Positions 50,442 to 63,807 of a stretch of 64,000 nt of DNA are shown here, one piece after another. Made by a program: the position numbers and the translations under genes. This stretch comes from Oxyruncus cristatus (lineage: Eukaryota > Chordata > Aves > Passeriformes > Cotingidae), in assembly GCA_013399855.1 (NCBI GenBank), contig VXAY01003218.1, positions 124,001 through 188,000 of the forward strand. Direction: 5' to 3'. The notes below the pieces were generated by a model. The model saw nothing but the letters and a program-made list of their open reading frames with translations, had not been told where the DNA came from and ran no database searches. Numbering within the stretch: the first letter of the stretch is position 1; every line of letters starts with the position of its first letter.

Positions 50442-53400
50442 TCATCATCGGAGTTAGAAGATTTCAGATTCCAGGAAGTCTACAGACTATCTGGGGAGAT
50501 TATTTACTTGTTTTAGTAAGAAATCCTCAGTTGTTGAGTTACCTGAACGAGATTTTGGGTTGCTCAGCAATCCGGAAAAATCAGGCCAGGTCTCTTTGGG
50601 AGCTTCAAATGAGTATCTGAGACCTGAACTTTAAACCACCCCCAACCCCCTGGTTCCCAAGGGCTGTTGTGCCTCTGCTGCACATCCAAAAAGATCCCAG
50701 CAGCCAAAGCTCTAAAATCCATGATGTATCATTTTTGTCTCCCAAAGTCCAAGTTGTTCCTGATTATTTATTGCCTCACTAAAAGCCACTTGAGAATGAC
50801 CTTTACATTTAAAGATCTGACCCTGTGGGCGTCTTCCTTATACTACTGAGGTTTGGAAGAGGCAGCAGGGAGGTTACTGGCAAGCCTGAAAAGGGAACCT
50901 CAGAGACACAAACAAGGGCTGTCAAGAAGTGCAAAATTACTCAGAAGCTCTTGGTCATATCTTAATAATTTGGGGGGTTGGTTTTGTTTTAAACCGATGT
51001 ATTTATGGAGAATTTATACCTGAAATATGAAAAAATACTACCCGAAGCTTAAGGAATATAAATTTAGGAACATAAATTTAGAGACTGAGAAGGCACCAGA
51101 ACAGATCAAATTTGGATCATGATCAGGTATGTTCTTCAAGAAAAAAATACAGATGCCTAACCAAGAGAAAAAGTGGCTGTTTAAAACTATTAAAAAAAAA
51201 AAAGGAATAAAAAAAGCTCACATTTTTCCTAAGTAATTTTTTAGTAATAAAAATCTAGTAATCATTAAAAATTTAGTAATTAGGAAAGTAATAGGCTTTT
51301 CTAAATAATCTTCCTCTTCACAGATCTAAGTAAATGATCTTCATGGAAAAAGAGGAAATTACAGAAATCAAAACTAGCAAAGGTGAAGATAACTGTCCAA
51401 GGTGCTTCTCTTTCCTTTCACGCTCTGTCCCAGTGAGAGAGATAAATTAACTAACCAGAAGTGTAAAAACCACGGCTCCAGAAGCCAATATTTGATAACG
51501 ACCCACGAAGAAACACCCTCACAAATAAGGCGGAAGGTTTTAGGCAGAGTATTCTTAAAAACACTTCCAATTTCCACCTTTCCAAAACAGCCCGCCCTGA
51601 CTGGAGGCAACGAAAGCTTTAAAAGCCGTCCGGTCGCTGAAGGTCCTGGTGTTGGGGAAAGGCCTCCTGTGGCTGTGCTTTGTCCTGCTCGCTTCCAGGT
51701 TTCGGGAACACCGGCTGGAAGAGCTCCAGACTGCAATTCATCCCGTGCTCCCAGATGGTGGAAGGACGTCCTCCTTCACCTCAGCTCCGCACGGATTCGG
51801 ATTCGTGCCTTTTCCCACGCTGAGATTCACTCACCTCCTGGGAGCTCTCCAACCCCGTAACGGGTGTGAACTCCGACAGCCTCCAACTTACACACCTGAT
51901 CAATACCCAAATCCTTAGAAACAAGAGACCAAGAGACATGGGAAAAGGGAGAGAAAAGTACCTTTTCCACCGGTGTTGAAAGCGGGTTTTCAATCACGCT
52001 GGTTTATCAAAACCACTCATTTGTTAGGAGAAGTAAACAACTGGGCCTAAGTTTAATGGTAGAGCTACGGGGGTTTTTAAGGGTTAAAACTAAAGCTACG
52101 ACAAATATTATTTTCATTTGGGTTCAGAGCCACCAATTTTTGGAACCAGGCCTAAGAGGCTGGAATAGTTACCAAGCCAGGATACAGATCCACGGCACAA
52201 AAAACTGAATTCCCGATTCAAATCTGATTTCACAGAACCCCAAGAAGAGTGAAATCTAAATATAACACAATGTATGCTAATATTGCCCTAATTTTGAAAG
52301 AAAATGATTAATAAGAAAGCAGGTCAACTCCAACACTGCCAGAGATGCTACTGCAAAGAACCAGAAAGAACCGAAGAGACTGAACTGAGATAAATCATTT
52401 CGGCCACTTCTAACAGCACAAGCCACAACCTGGCCTTGATTTATATGCATGAGGTTATTTTGTTGTGGACAACAAAGGCAGCAGAATAATAAATTGAAGT
52501 GTGACCAAGAACCTTCTGTTATGCAGAAAGTTCTCCCGCGATGAAAGAAGGGCTCCTTGGAGCAGCAGCCAGCAAAAGATCTCACTAAAGCCCTACACAA
52601 CAGTAAACTGCTGAAGGACAATTGTTTTTTACATAAATAGGAAAGTACCTTTTTCATAACCCCCCACACACACAGTCCCTACAGCATTTGAGATTCCAGC
52701 TCTAATCTTGGATGTTCAAACAGTCCACCAGACAAACTGGACAGTAACAGATGACAGCAGCAAAAATGAGACTGAATCAAGATTAAATGTCAGTCTTTAA
52801 TCCAGCCATGGAACGTTTTAACACCTTCTAGGTGCACATGGCCATATTTCACTTCAAGGAAAAATGGCCAATATGCTGTTAAATTTAAAAAAATCAAGCA
52901 ATGCAATTAGGGAGGGCTCGACAAAGAAACTCTAATAAAATTTAAACCGAACTCTCTAGGGTTTAGACAGAGAAGTTTTTAAAAAGCATAACTTAAGGAC
53001 ATCATTTGAGGTCTCCTGTGTTTACCACAACAATCTACATTCAAAGCTTTTTTGCTAATGTGATGTAATACAGCACAATATTCCTAGAACTAGCACTTCT
53101 TTTACACGCATGGAAAAAAATCCCACTGCTTTCAAATCCTGCCTGTCAATTTGCTTATTCAAAAACCAGCCTGAACACGTGAAGTGCAGCACAGCAAAGC
53201 AGAGCTGAGTGTTCTCCCTCTTCTCCCTCTCATGGTCTGCGATTTTTTTTTAGCAGTATTTTTTAAAGGGAAACGAGAAGTTTGTTGGAACATATGTTAA
53301 CATATTGTCTCCAGCCGAGCACACAAACACAGATGCACTTGTTTCATTAGCAATGCTCCCGCTGCACTCCGGGCTACGGGAGGGACAGCTCATGAGTCAT

Positions 53401-56400
53401 GTGTGTACTTGCTGAAAAATCAGCAGTTTAGGGCTTTCCGTATCACTTCCTCACAATTCCCAGGTTCCCCTGAAGGCAGTGGGAATTTTCCTGCAGCAGG
53501 AATGAAGGCCTGAACTAAAATGTACATAGTAATTAATAATAACAAGCTATCGTATTTTAAGGCTGCAAAAAATGCTTTTGGATTAAAATATTGCCACGTT
53601 TTGATGGTTTCTGGACGGCAAACATTGTTAGGAGACATGTTATAAATGCCAGTGCCCACACACCTTCTCCTTTTGCAGTGTTTTAAAGTAAAGAGCGTTT
53701 CCAATAAGGTAACAGAGAAAAAAAAAAAAAACAAACAAACCCACAATATAAACCAAATATCCACATGAAATGTCATCATTTTCTGTACCAGCACATTGTT
53801 TTCCAGATTATTATTACTTTATAAGAAGTAATGCCCATGGTCTTGTTGGCTTCTGCAAGTTCACTTAAGCCCTACTCTAAGAAAATGAACAAGACAAACT
53901 CAGTTGTGAAAAGAACTTCAACATGACATCCAAAGCTGCAATTCTGCCTGACATTTTCCCATCTTTTCCACCAAATGAAGAAGAGGCAGAAGACTCAAGC
54001 TTAGCCTGAAGGTGCAGGAGTACGTGGAACTGCAACACAGGACAACACATCTGAGCGTAGAGAATCCACTTCATAGTTTAACCACTGAGACCCAACAAAG
54101 AAAGGACCCAAACGTACCTTACAAATCACCTTTTGTTCACAGAACATGACTATTGATACTGGTTTTAAAAGCAAATGAGAAATGTTATGGGGGCAAACGG
54201 GTCTTAACTCATCTAATCACACACTGAAAGGAGTAGGACGGAACAGCTCTCTGTAAAACCTCGAGTTTTGGAGATTTGCTGACAGGCAGGGCTGTTTCCA
54301 GCTCCGTAGAAGCATCAGCACCAGTTCTACAGAGATCTAGTTTGAAGTCTGGGTTTATTTCTCAATCACTTGTTTCAGAAAGCAGATGAGATGCTGTAAT
54401 GAGGAGTGGAGCAGAGGTCGGACCAGATCCTCAGCACGGCTCTTTAAGGTCCTTGCCTTCGCCGTTCGCTTCACTGTTAACTTTGGGGACTGCAGAAATA
54501 CTTGAGAAAATGCTAATTAGTTGCCGGGCACCACAAACCAGGTGTCATCAGTCACAACAGGCTGTCAGGGCAAATTCCATCAAGGAGTTGGTTGTTCCTC
54601 CTTGAATACATCATGGCAGTCCCACCCTTTCTTTTATCCTCTCGGTTTGACACCACAAGTTTTCCAATGGCATGAGGAAGAAGATTTGTTGGAGCTCTGC
54701 TGAACCAGCTGCAGCTCGGTTGGGGTACCTGACTGAGTGCAGGCATCCCTATTTTGCAGCATCCTGTTTTAATTTTAAAAATCACAGTACTTAATAGGGT
54801 TAAGAAGCCCTTTTTGCTGTGACTGCCTACAAAATAGCTTGGCTCTAAACTACTAATTTTTTAAAAAGTTAAAAGTTTACCCCTAAATACTTGACATCAG
54901 AACTAGCAACACAGTCCCCTTCACAACTGCTTCGCTGGTGCTTTTCCAGGAGGTGTTTTGCTTCTGCAGCGAGGAAAGATGGAGACAGTTGATCATCCTG
55001 ACACTTTTCTCACTGCCACCTTCCACACACACATACAGCCACACACACACAGCCACAGATGTTCACTCCTCACTCCCAGCTTCATGCAGAAAAGGCAGCT
55101 GAAGTAAACTGGGTATTCTTTTCCTGACAGACCAAGAACAAAAAGAAATATCCAGAGTAATAAGGATGCACCAAGGGCAGGGAGCAGGAAGGGAAGAGCA
55201 GACACTGTAGGTCCTCTGGCATCAACACTTACTGCAGCAGCAGCTGGGAACAGATGCCTAAGGATAAGAACAGGACAAACACGGTGGGACACAGTCTCCC
55301 AGCCCTGGGTAACCTGCAGCATACGGGGCTCCTGGGCCAGAAGCACAAGGACAGCACTTAACACGCTGTTCCTCCTTGAATTTCCCTGGGGTTTTAACCC
55401 ATGGCAGCTTTGGCCATGCAGACTCTTTTGGCAATACATCCCACAATTCTCTATACACAGTTTGTTTTCATAGTTTTCCATTTTAAATATTTTTTTTCCC
55501 ATTGGAAGAGAACCAGTGAGTGATTATGCCCCATTCCTTCCCAGGACACTCACGACCTCATAGATTTCTCAAACTCCCCTGCGCCTCAATCCTTTCTTTT
55601 CTAGGTTGGAAAATCCTAGAGACTTTAACTCCTTCCAGGAGAAGAGGAGCTCCTTTGCAATTCCTCCCAACTCCTTCCAGCTGTGCTAACATGGACTAGT
55701 TACACCTGGGATTCAAGGCCCAGGCACACCACAGTGATGGCACAGATGATTTCTAACCATTTTCTTAATTAGTTTTATAATTACTAATATCTCAGTACTT
55801 TTTGCTAAGCCATGGCTCATTAAACCACCATCTCCATAAGCAAGTTAGAGGAACCCAAAATCCCCTGACAGGAAACAATTCATTCTGTTACTGTATGAAA
55901 ACCAAGACCTGCTCTTCATCAGAACCAAAATTTATATTTAATCTCTTGAATTTCACCTGCCACTTGAAATTCAAGTCTTTCCCAAAATAAATTATCAACA
56001 GGCTTTCCTCACATAGAACACATTTCAAATCTCTTTATACCAATAGGAAGAATTTTAGTCTTGGTATAAATTTATTTTTAAACAAAATCAATACCATTAT
56101 TACAAGAGCACTTTGTTATGATTTTTATTTTCAAATCACAGGCATTACTAATGCAATGAAATTCATAAAATAAGATGACCATTGAAGCACAATTGTATCA
56201 AAGACCAACCGTCACAGACACAACTTTTCCCCAAGAAAGGGATAACATGGACAAAACTTCCAATGGCACTTAATCAATACTCCCCTAATCTGCCAGAGGA
56301 ACCAGAGGAAATACAACAGACAGATCAAGTATCTCCAAAATACCCGTTCACCACCAAAACAGTTTCTTTAGTTAGCAACATGTTCAAATAAAATCAGAGG

Positions 56401-57821
56401 CAAATAATACTTCAGCCCAACAGAAGAGGTTGGAGAACTTGTCCTCTGTCACTGAGGCTCTTGCCAAGACACCTGAAATATGGTAAACAAGGTACAGCAA
56501 CACTTCTTTTAGATGCAGAGAAATGCAGCCTAAACAGATGTCAGACTGGGTGTAGTTCCCTTCAAGGAGATGATCTTTCCAGTGCTGTCATGAAGGCTTT
56601 CACCTCTGGGAGTCAAGTGAAGAACACAGCTACATAACAGCAAACTTGGACTGCAAATTCCAATTTAAAACTGAACTTCAAAAACCCAAAAGCCAGAGAC
56701 CAGGTAAAGCACAGCCAGCAAAGGAAAATGATCAACTGCTTGCGAGTTCCCAAGGTAAGAGATCACAGAAAATGAGGTCTCCAGAAGTCCTGAGTCAAAA
56801 CCCCAAAAATCCTAAATTTCACTATGATAACAAATGTAAGCAGAACTACACGCTGATTTCTGGCTTTTCTGTGTGGCACCTTCATAAGCCAACATGAGAT
56901 GTTGCCTGGAGAACATCCAACATTACAAGGAGAGCAGTTGTGGGTAAAGGGCTTGCATTTCCAGGCTGTGTTTGCCCTCCTGGCTTTGGCAGTCCTAGCA
57001 CACACTTGGCGCTTCTCCAACGCCAGCCACAAAGTGCTCCCCAAAGCCCCTGAAACGGCATAAAAAGCTGCCACTGAAACCTCGCCGTGAAATGACTGTT
57101 TACATCCCTTCTGTACACGCTTTTGCATCAAAACTCCCTACAAAAACTGCAGGGTCCAAACCCCCCCCAGCACAATGAAACTCTCAGGAAGGCCCCGTCG
57201 AGGGCACAGAGGAAAACCAGACTAATCTGTTCTCGACCCAGTAACAACTCATTACTCGTTCACACAGATCTCTCTTTTGTTTTAATGACAATGAATTTCC
57301 TTACCGTTAAAAGCCCTAATAAAGACAGCTCTGCAGAGCCCTTGCTGAGGCAGTTTAAGGCACTGCTGCCCTCAGCCGTCCCTCGCCCCTTTGAGAAGGA
57401 TTAACTCCATGAGAAGTTTAAGCAGAGGGCAGGCACATCCCTCATCCTGGTACCCAAAAATGGGTTTGTGCTCAGCTGCCAGTGACTCCAAAAAGCCCAG
57501 GTAAGAAGAGGAGGTTCTGCCAGTGCCTCTCCCAGGGCAGAACAAATATGCCTGGTCACGGATTTGTCCGTTTACAATTCTAAATTTAGATGTCACCCAA
57601 GAACTTGTCAATAGTACCTGCAGAAGCATAAATAACACTGGAGAGATCATACAAGGACTGGAAACCCTCACCTGTACAGACTTTTGAAGACTTTCCTACA
57701 GCCCAAACTGTATGAAATTCCAAGTACATGTTTCACAAGTAACATACCTGGTTGTCTCCCAGGGACCCTCTGTTAAACTTGCCCAAACCACCACCCCATC
57801 CTTCATTTAAATACCTCATAA
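50442..57821 (-). other. RABGAP1L: Large RABGAP1L intron segment
   Basis: AT-rich intron without recognised genes. It contains a CA-rich run at 55024-55056 and A-runs near 51190 and 53720. The longest open frame (minus strand, about 170 codons at 55.0-55.5 kb) crosses the CA repeat and has no recognisable domain. Confidence 0.65.
55024..55056. repeat. (CA)n microsatellite, interrupted
   Basis: CACACAC runs interrupted by TACAGC and AGC triplets. Confidence 0.88.
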
Positions 57822-57870
57822 AGTCATAGGATTGCAGAATATGCTGAGTTGGAAGGTACAAACGGACCTC
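57822..57870 (-). mobile_element. Very short CR1 tail fragment
   Basis: AAGTCATAGGATTGCAGAAT followed by GCTGAGTTGGAAGGTACAAA resembles the first bases of the complement of a CR1 tail (cf. the copy at 58611). Only about 50 bp is recognisable. Confidence 0.55.
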
Positions 57871-58610
57871 TTCCATGATGAGAAGAATTTGTGTTTATTC
57901 AAATAACTTACAGAAGAAGGAAAAAAAAGACATCTCATTTCACTTAAAGAAAAATAAGAAACAGAGCAATTCTGTCAAGATGCAGAAGTGCTCTCACATA
58001 ATTCACAATGACATAGCTGAGCTTCCCTTTCTCAAAACCTTGGTGTCTGTCCCTTTTTCTGACACTGCCAGCTGCAAACTTTAGACTGTGGGCTTTGAAG
58101 AAGGATAAACATCACTCAGGAAAAGCAAAACTCTTCTCCCTGGTAATCACTGCACTTCGAGAAGTTTCATTTTTGCTCCCAATCACTTCTTCTTTGTCCA
58201 GACCGAGTCACACAGTGGTTAAAACGAAAACCCTTCAGCACTGCTGTCACATCCTGCTCCAAAGGTTTAAGTCTGGCAGCAGTCAGCACAAGGCTGGGAT
58301 AAAATCCCAACGATTTTACTGCCTGAAATCACTTTTCTTAGCTGCTTGTCAGTGCAGCTGATGGCACTAAGGTTTCCTCACATTCATCCTCCCTTCTACA
58401 GTCCTTGCACAAAGGCAGAGCCCACAGAAGCTCTGGATGCAGAAGTGAGGGGGTTTCAGTATTTTCTTGGGGCTGTGCTGGGGCACGGAGCCATTAATGG
58501 CTTCTTCTCCATGCACATCCCACTCCTTCAGCACTTACAGCTCACAGAGCCCAGAGGATTGTCCTAAGATAGGACTGGGAAAGGAATCATTGCGTTGTAG
58601 AACGACTGGA
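57871..58610 (-). other. RABGAP1L: Large RABGAP1L intron segment
   Basis: Unique-looking; no gene or element recognised between the two CR1 fragments. Confidence 0.6.
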
Positions 58611-58910
58611 AAAATCACAGAACATGCCGAGTTGGAAGGGACCCACAAGGATCATCCCGTCAAACACTCAGCCCTGCACAGGCCCATCCCCAAGAGTCAC
58701 CCCCTGTGCCCCAGAGGAGCATCCAAACCCTCCTGGAGCTCTGGCAGCCTTGGGGCTGTGCCCACTGCCCTGGGGAGCCTGGTCAGTGCCAACCACCCTC
58801 TGGGGGAAGAACCTTTCCCTGAGATCCAACCTGACCCTGCCCTGACACAGCTCCAGCCATTCCCTGGGTCCTGTCCCTGCTCACTGGAGAGTGGATCAAT
58901 GTCTGCAAGT
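58611..58910 (-). mobile_element. CR1 LINE fragment, older subfamily
   Basis: Reverse copy: AATCACAGAACATGCCGAGT, GTTGGAAGGGACCCACAAGG, AGAGGAGCATCCAAACCCTC, TGTGCCCACTGCCCTGGGGA, CCAACCTGACCCTGCCCTGA and TGGGTCCTGTCCCTGCTCAC. It matches the CR1 subfamily with a GGGACCCACAAGGATCAT 3' end. Confidence 0.9.
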
Positions 58911-61900
58911 AGGAAGCTCCTCTTAAATACCCTTCTACATCACTTTTACCCCATCAACTGTTTTGTTGACAAATGAAAAATGACTGCAGAGACCTGTGTA
59001 TATAAATTCAGTACATACTTTAAAAAAATTTAAACATGTCTATGTAAAATGGGGAGGGGGGGGGTGGAAATCAGGCACTACTTGAACTCCATTTGGTTTA
59101 GCAAAAATCTTTAAGCAATGTTCCAGGTAATGCTGCAGGTGACAGGAGAACACTACATCAGTGATGCTGCCATTTCTGGAAAGGCCTAGAAATTCATATG
59201 CATCTAGTTAACAAATTCGTGCTTGGTTTGGCCATTCACATCACATCCCTGAAGTATTTCCATCAAAAAACCCCAACAAAATCAATCTGATTCAGTTCCT
59301 CAACAGAACAATGCACCACACAAGCCATAAAAAAAAAAAAGGAGTCAGAGGGAACAGGGGGCAGGGATGAAGTCAAAGGCCTAAACTTCTCCTTTGGTGA
59401 CAGTGACAATAAAATGGAAAGATCTGCAAATTCGCTGATCCTGGTGGACGGCTGGGGAGGCCACTGCCACCCTCACTGACATTCCTCCCCCACGGCAACA
59501 CCGGCCTGCAGAACCTCTGGCACTGCTCCCTGGCAAACTCAGCTCCAGGACCGTGGTGTTCCAGGGACGCTGCAGCTGAGCTGGGCAGCTGTTAAAGGGA
59601 ACAGCAGCGGTTTGGGGACACACAGATCCTCAGCACTCCAACACCAGCCTTGAAAAGCAAAACTCGGTGTATTTGCATGTTTAGCTACAACTGTGACACG
59701 GGAAGAGAACACATTTCCGTGCTGCCATGAGATCGGTAACGGCACAACTCCTCATGATGTGTCAACTCCAACATCGACCGCTGAGGTAATTTACCCAAAA
59801 ATGACATTTTATTACTTTGCTGAGTGCAAAAACTAAGTGTGCTTATGGATATTCCACTGTCAAACACTAATGAATTTAAATTAATCACAAAACCAATACT
59901 TCTGAAAGGGCTTCTTAAACTGTACCTATGAAAGGCAGCTCAATAAAGCAATTTTTCCCAACTTTTCAGCACAGGAAGCACAAAAACAATTCTTGCATGA
60001 TACCTCGTGCTTGACCAAGTACACCTACAAAATGGATTTGTAAGCAAAAATGGAGGGAAAAATATTTTACTTAAGGACAATAAGTAAACTTTTAAAAGAC
60101 ATCAACGTGCTTTTCATCACTACAATTCCTCTTCCCTTTAAAGAGCAGTATGTTAAGAAGAAAATCTCTTAGCCATTCCAGAAAATAAGGAAGCACATCG
60201 AATTTGGTGAAGGAAAGATTACTTTTGTGGCAGTGCTTTTGCTGCCATCACACAATTTTTAGGACTTTTCCTTAGGCTGAAGACACGAGGTTCCAAAAAT
60301 GGTGAGGCAATCGACCTTGACATTGCCTCTGGGGCACTGCAAACAGAAGTGTTCAAGAGAAATGCAAGAGCACGATATAAACTACCTGCAAAAAGGATTT
60401 TTTTTGCATATATATTTATTTTACTTATCTATTAGGCCCATCTCTTCATTTTTTCGTTTGATATTTTACCTATGTTTTCTTCTCATGGCTACTTTTTATT
60501 ACCTCTGTTATCAGCAATGTTTTTTTTCCTCCCAGCTTCTTTAGTTAGCGTCTGCTCACCGATTTCCCAGGTGTTTCACGAATCAAAAAGATCTTCGGGC
60601 ACATGAAAGTGGGATGTGTACTCCAGGTGCCAGCTTTAAAAGTCTCATTCTTTAATCAGATTTTCATACAAGAACACGAGACTTCGTACAACGACAGAAC
60701 GAAAATCAGAAGTGACAGATCGGGTGACTGGAATTTCTGTGACTCTTTTAATCCACTTCAACGCCCAGCCTTATAATTTTGGAAGAGAATTTAGCACCAG
60801 CTGCAACCCTCAGACAGCATTAGTAAAACAATAACAAACCTCCCTCAAGTGAAGATTTTAAATCATGAGTTTAGAAAACACTTCCAAAAAGTGAAACACA
60901 CTTACTAAATTTAAAAGATTCATGTGACTGAGCACCAGGTCAAATCCTGTCACCTGGGAAACAGCAAGAAGAAAAGCAATATTTAAGTCTGCTGAGGATG
61001 TCTAATTTGACAGATGCCAGGAGATTTACAGAAATGTGGTTTTACAGCAGCTGAAATTCAGCGCCCAGGTAAGTGAATTAGCGTTCTTGCAGCAACAAGA
61101 TTCAACCAGGAAAAATGAAAAAAGGGGGTGAAGAACCTCGGACCCTACAAGTTGTTTGCAGGGTACTGGATTTCTAGTATACTCTGCTCCTCCGAGAGCG
61201 GCCTGAGGGAAAAGGAGATCTCCAGTTCCACCTGACAACTCCACAGGGTAGAGAGGAATGCATTGTTAGCTCTGCCCTCCAGGGTGAGTAAACCTCGTGC
61301 TGCAGCCCCGCAGGCCAAACCCTCTCATTTTCAGGCAGTAAAGCTTGAAAATCAACCGCACTGCTGAGGTCACACCGACAGGGTTCACGTAAGGCACAGC
61401 ACAGGTGAGTTACCTCAGGTGCTCCTGCACGTCTGCAGTGTACGGTACGCTCACCACGCACCCGCTGCCTCCAGCCTGGCTTCAGTAAGTGTTCATTCCA
61501 CTTCAGGCACTTTCTAGACCTTTCCTGAATTTCGGAAGGTCCCACAGAAACCTGTCACCCGATGTGCTGACGAAAAACAGAAGCATTACGCGGCCAGCGC
61601 CGGAGCACAGGTATGAGATGACTGCAGTGGTGTGAAACCAGCCCTGGGAGCGGTGAGAAGGGAGGTGTTTCGCTGCTCCTCCCCTCAGCCTCGCACACCC
61701 AGGGCCTATTAAGCAGGACACAGTGACACAACGATGGCAAAGCGAAGTGAACCCAAGCTGTGTTTGTAAGAACAGCCGGGGTTACACGACCTTACAGAGC
61801 AGCAGCCAGCCAAAAAGAGCCTTCTGAAATAAACAGCAACTTGTCACAAGAAGGCAGCAGACACACTCCTGCAGACACGTAGCGTTACCAGACCCATGTG

Positions 61901-63533
61901 AAGGGGAGGACTTATTTTTCCCTAATATCTACGAGAGCTGCTTGTCAGCAGCAGCTCTGCTCAGCTCGAGGAATGTCTGAAGTCATGTTTGAACCTGCTC
62001 TGATACTGTGCAATGCCACAAACTGGTACCTGAACGTTTCAGACAGCAGGGGAGCACCTCGGAGGTCTGGATTTGAAATCCTTCCCCCAAAAGGATTTTC
62101 ACAGAGAACAGAGGATGACATCAGGGAACTAACGCCAAGGCTGGGTTTGATAGACATAATACTACTTTATTCCATTGTTTCAACTTTCTTACAGGTTTAA
62201 AAAAAAAATAAATAAATACAGGGGTTCAGAACCACCTCAACAGAACGAAGAGTACAGAATTAAAAGAGCTCTCAAGTCAAACCACAAGTGTGCACGCGTG
62301 GTCAGCTTCCATTACAAAAAGTAATAGGCACAATCTTTACATATGCATTTTGGTGAAAGAAGGAATAATAGTGCAGTGTTAAAAGGCACCAATAATCAAT
62401 AATTGGGCCCTTTTTAAAAGCCAATAACCATCTAAGAAAATTACATTTGGCTCAAAATTATAATTTAAATATTGTATCGACTGGCATGCATCTGAACCCC
62501 TGGCAATTTATTACACAAACCTAATGTGTGCCCTCACAAAATCAGAAAGATTTCACCAGTGGACCTGAAAGTCAGTTCAGTACAAAAGGAAATACCGAAG
62601 CTCTTGACCTGTAATTAACGCTAAACTGTCTTGTTCACCTCCTCCAAGAACACTTGTCTAACAAACAGCTATTCAACAACGGCACAGAAGTGTTTCTCTT
62701 AAAGCAAGTGTAAGTTCTTTTAATCCTGTAGCACTGACCTGTTCCATGTGCTATGAAAACATTAGGCACAGACCACAATCCATGTTTTCTCTTAAAAAAA
62801 ATTTAAAAAGTACAGCATGTGCAAGCGAGGTTCACACGATGGGCTGACAGCTACGAGAGTGAGCAATTTAGACTTCCCAAAGAGAAGGGCTGGTTCGTTT
62901 GAGTTCCCCAAGCAGTGCTGACACACTGCTGTGTGCCATCATCATGTCTGCGTTAGGAGTGTCTGTGGAGCCAATAAGGAAAAGCTTTAGTACACCCTAA
63001 AGGACACTACATGGATACCGTGTGCTGATGGAACAGGATAGACTGAAGGAGTCCTTGGACACAGGCAGCTGCAGTCGCTCAGCCAGCCAGGAAGGGTTTG
63101 TGCTTTCTGCAAGAAAAATGGTCTGAAACTCAGTTTACCTCGAAGGTGCCCTCAAACTAACCCCCCACCACCCCCAGAGGCGATGGAATCTAGGGATGCA
63201 CAGCATGGAAAAAAGAGAGGGGAAATGAGAGGGAGAGCTCCTGTGACAGTGGTACCAAAACGTGCCGGTTTATCCTGAAGTGTCATGCCCAGGGCAGGCT
63301 TTATGCTTTGTACAACTGAAATCGTACAGGATGTGAGCAGACATAGAGCTGATTATCAACCTGCAGTATCTACTACAGTCCTCAGGTATATAATTTATAG
63401 ATAGCTGCTTACTGTGGTGTTGATTGCTTCCTCTTAAATATATTGAGATTCAGAAGGCTACAGTATATTCTGACACAGAGATAGCAGGACAGCTTGTCTA
63501 CAAGGGGGAAAACGTAAGGTAGTAACTAAGTTA
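58911..63533 (-). other. RABGAP1L: Large RABGAP1L intron segment, downstream of GPR52
   Basis: No gene recognised. It contains a G-run at about 59052-59066 and T-rich runs near 60400. Modestly CpG-enriched patches lie at 61.4-61.8 kb. The stretch 62290-62560 is repeat-free with a POU-like ATATGCAT and many ATTA/TAAT cores, and part of it could be 3'UTR or enhancer sequence of GPR52. Confidence 0.6.
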
Positions 63534-63539
63534 TTTATT
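63534..63539 (-). terminator. GPR52: Candidate GPR52 poly(A) signal
   Basis: AATAAA on the minus strand, about 270 nt after the GPR52 stop codon. Other AATAAA sites lie further downstream (near 62165 and 62503), so the true 3' end may be longer. Confidence 0.3.
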
Positions 63540-63807
63540 TTAGGAGGAACCTCCTCTGATAGTTACTGGTAGTTACTTCATGCCCTTTGGAAGATTTTTA
63601 GTCCTGACTATCTTCATCGTCTCTGCAGAACTGCTCTCCTCACAATTCCCCCAGAGTTCAGAGACCCCTCTCACAGCAGCCTTTTCCTTTTCCATGATCC
63701 CTTTTAAACTCCCTCTAACACCAGGGCGAGCTGTCCAAGTAAACATCTCTCTCTGGCCAGTCTCCAGACACAGCAGACACTATCGACACTCCGCGTTCGA
63801 GTTGTCT
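63540..63807 (-). other. GPR52: Probable GPR52 3'UTR start
   Basis: Directly follows the stop codon with no splice site needed. Extent is inferred only from the nearest AATAAA. Confidence 0.5.

Noticed and set aside
54993..55502. Minus-strand open frame of about 170 codons
   Set aside because: It crosses a CA repeat, has no recognised domain and no matching splice or promoter context.
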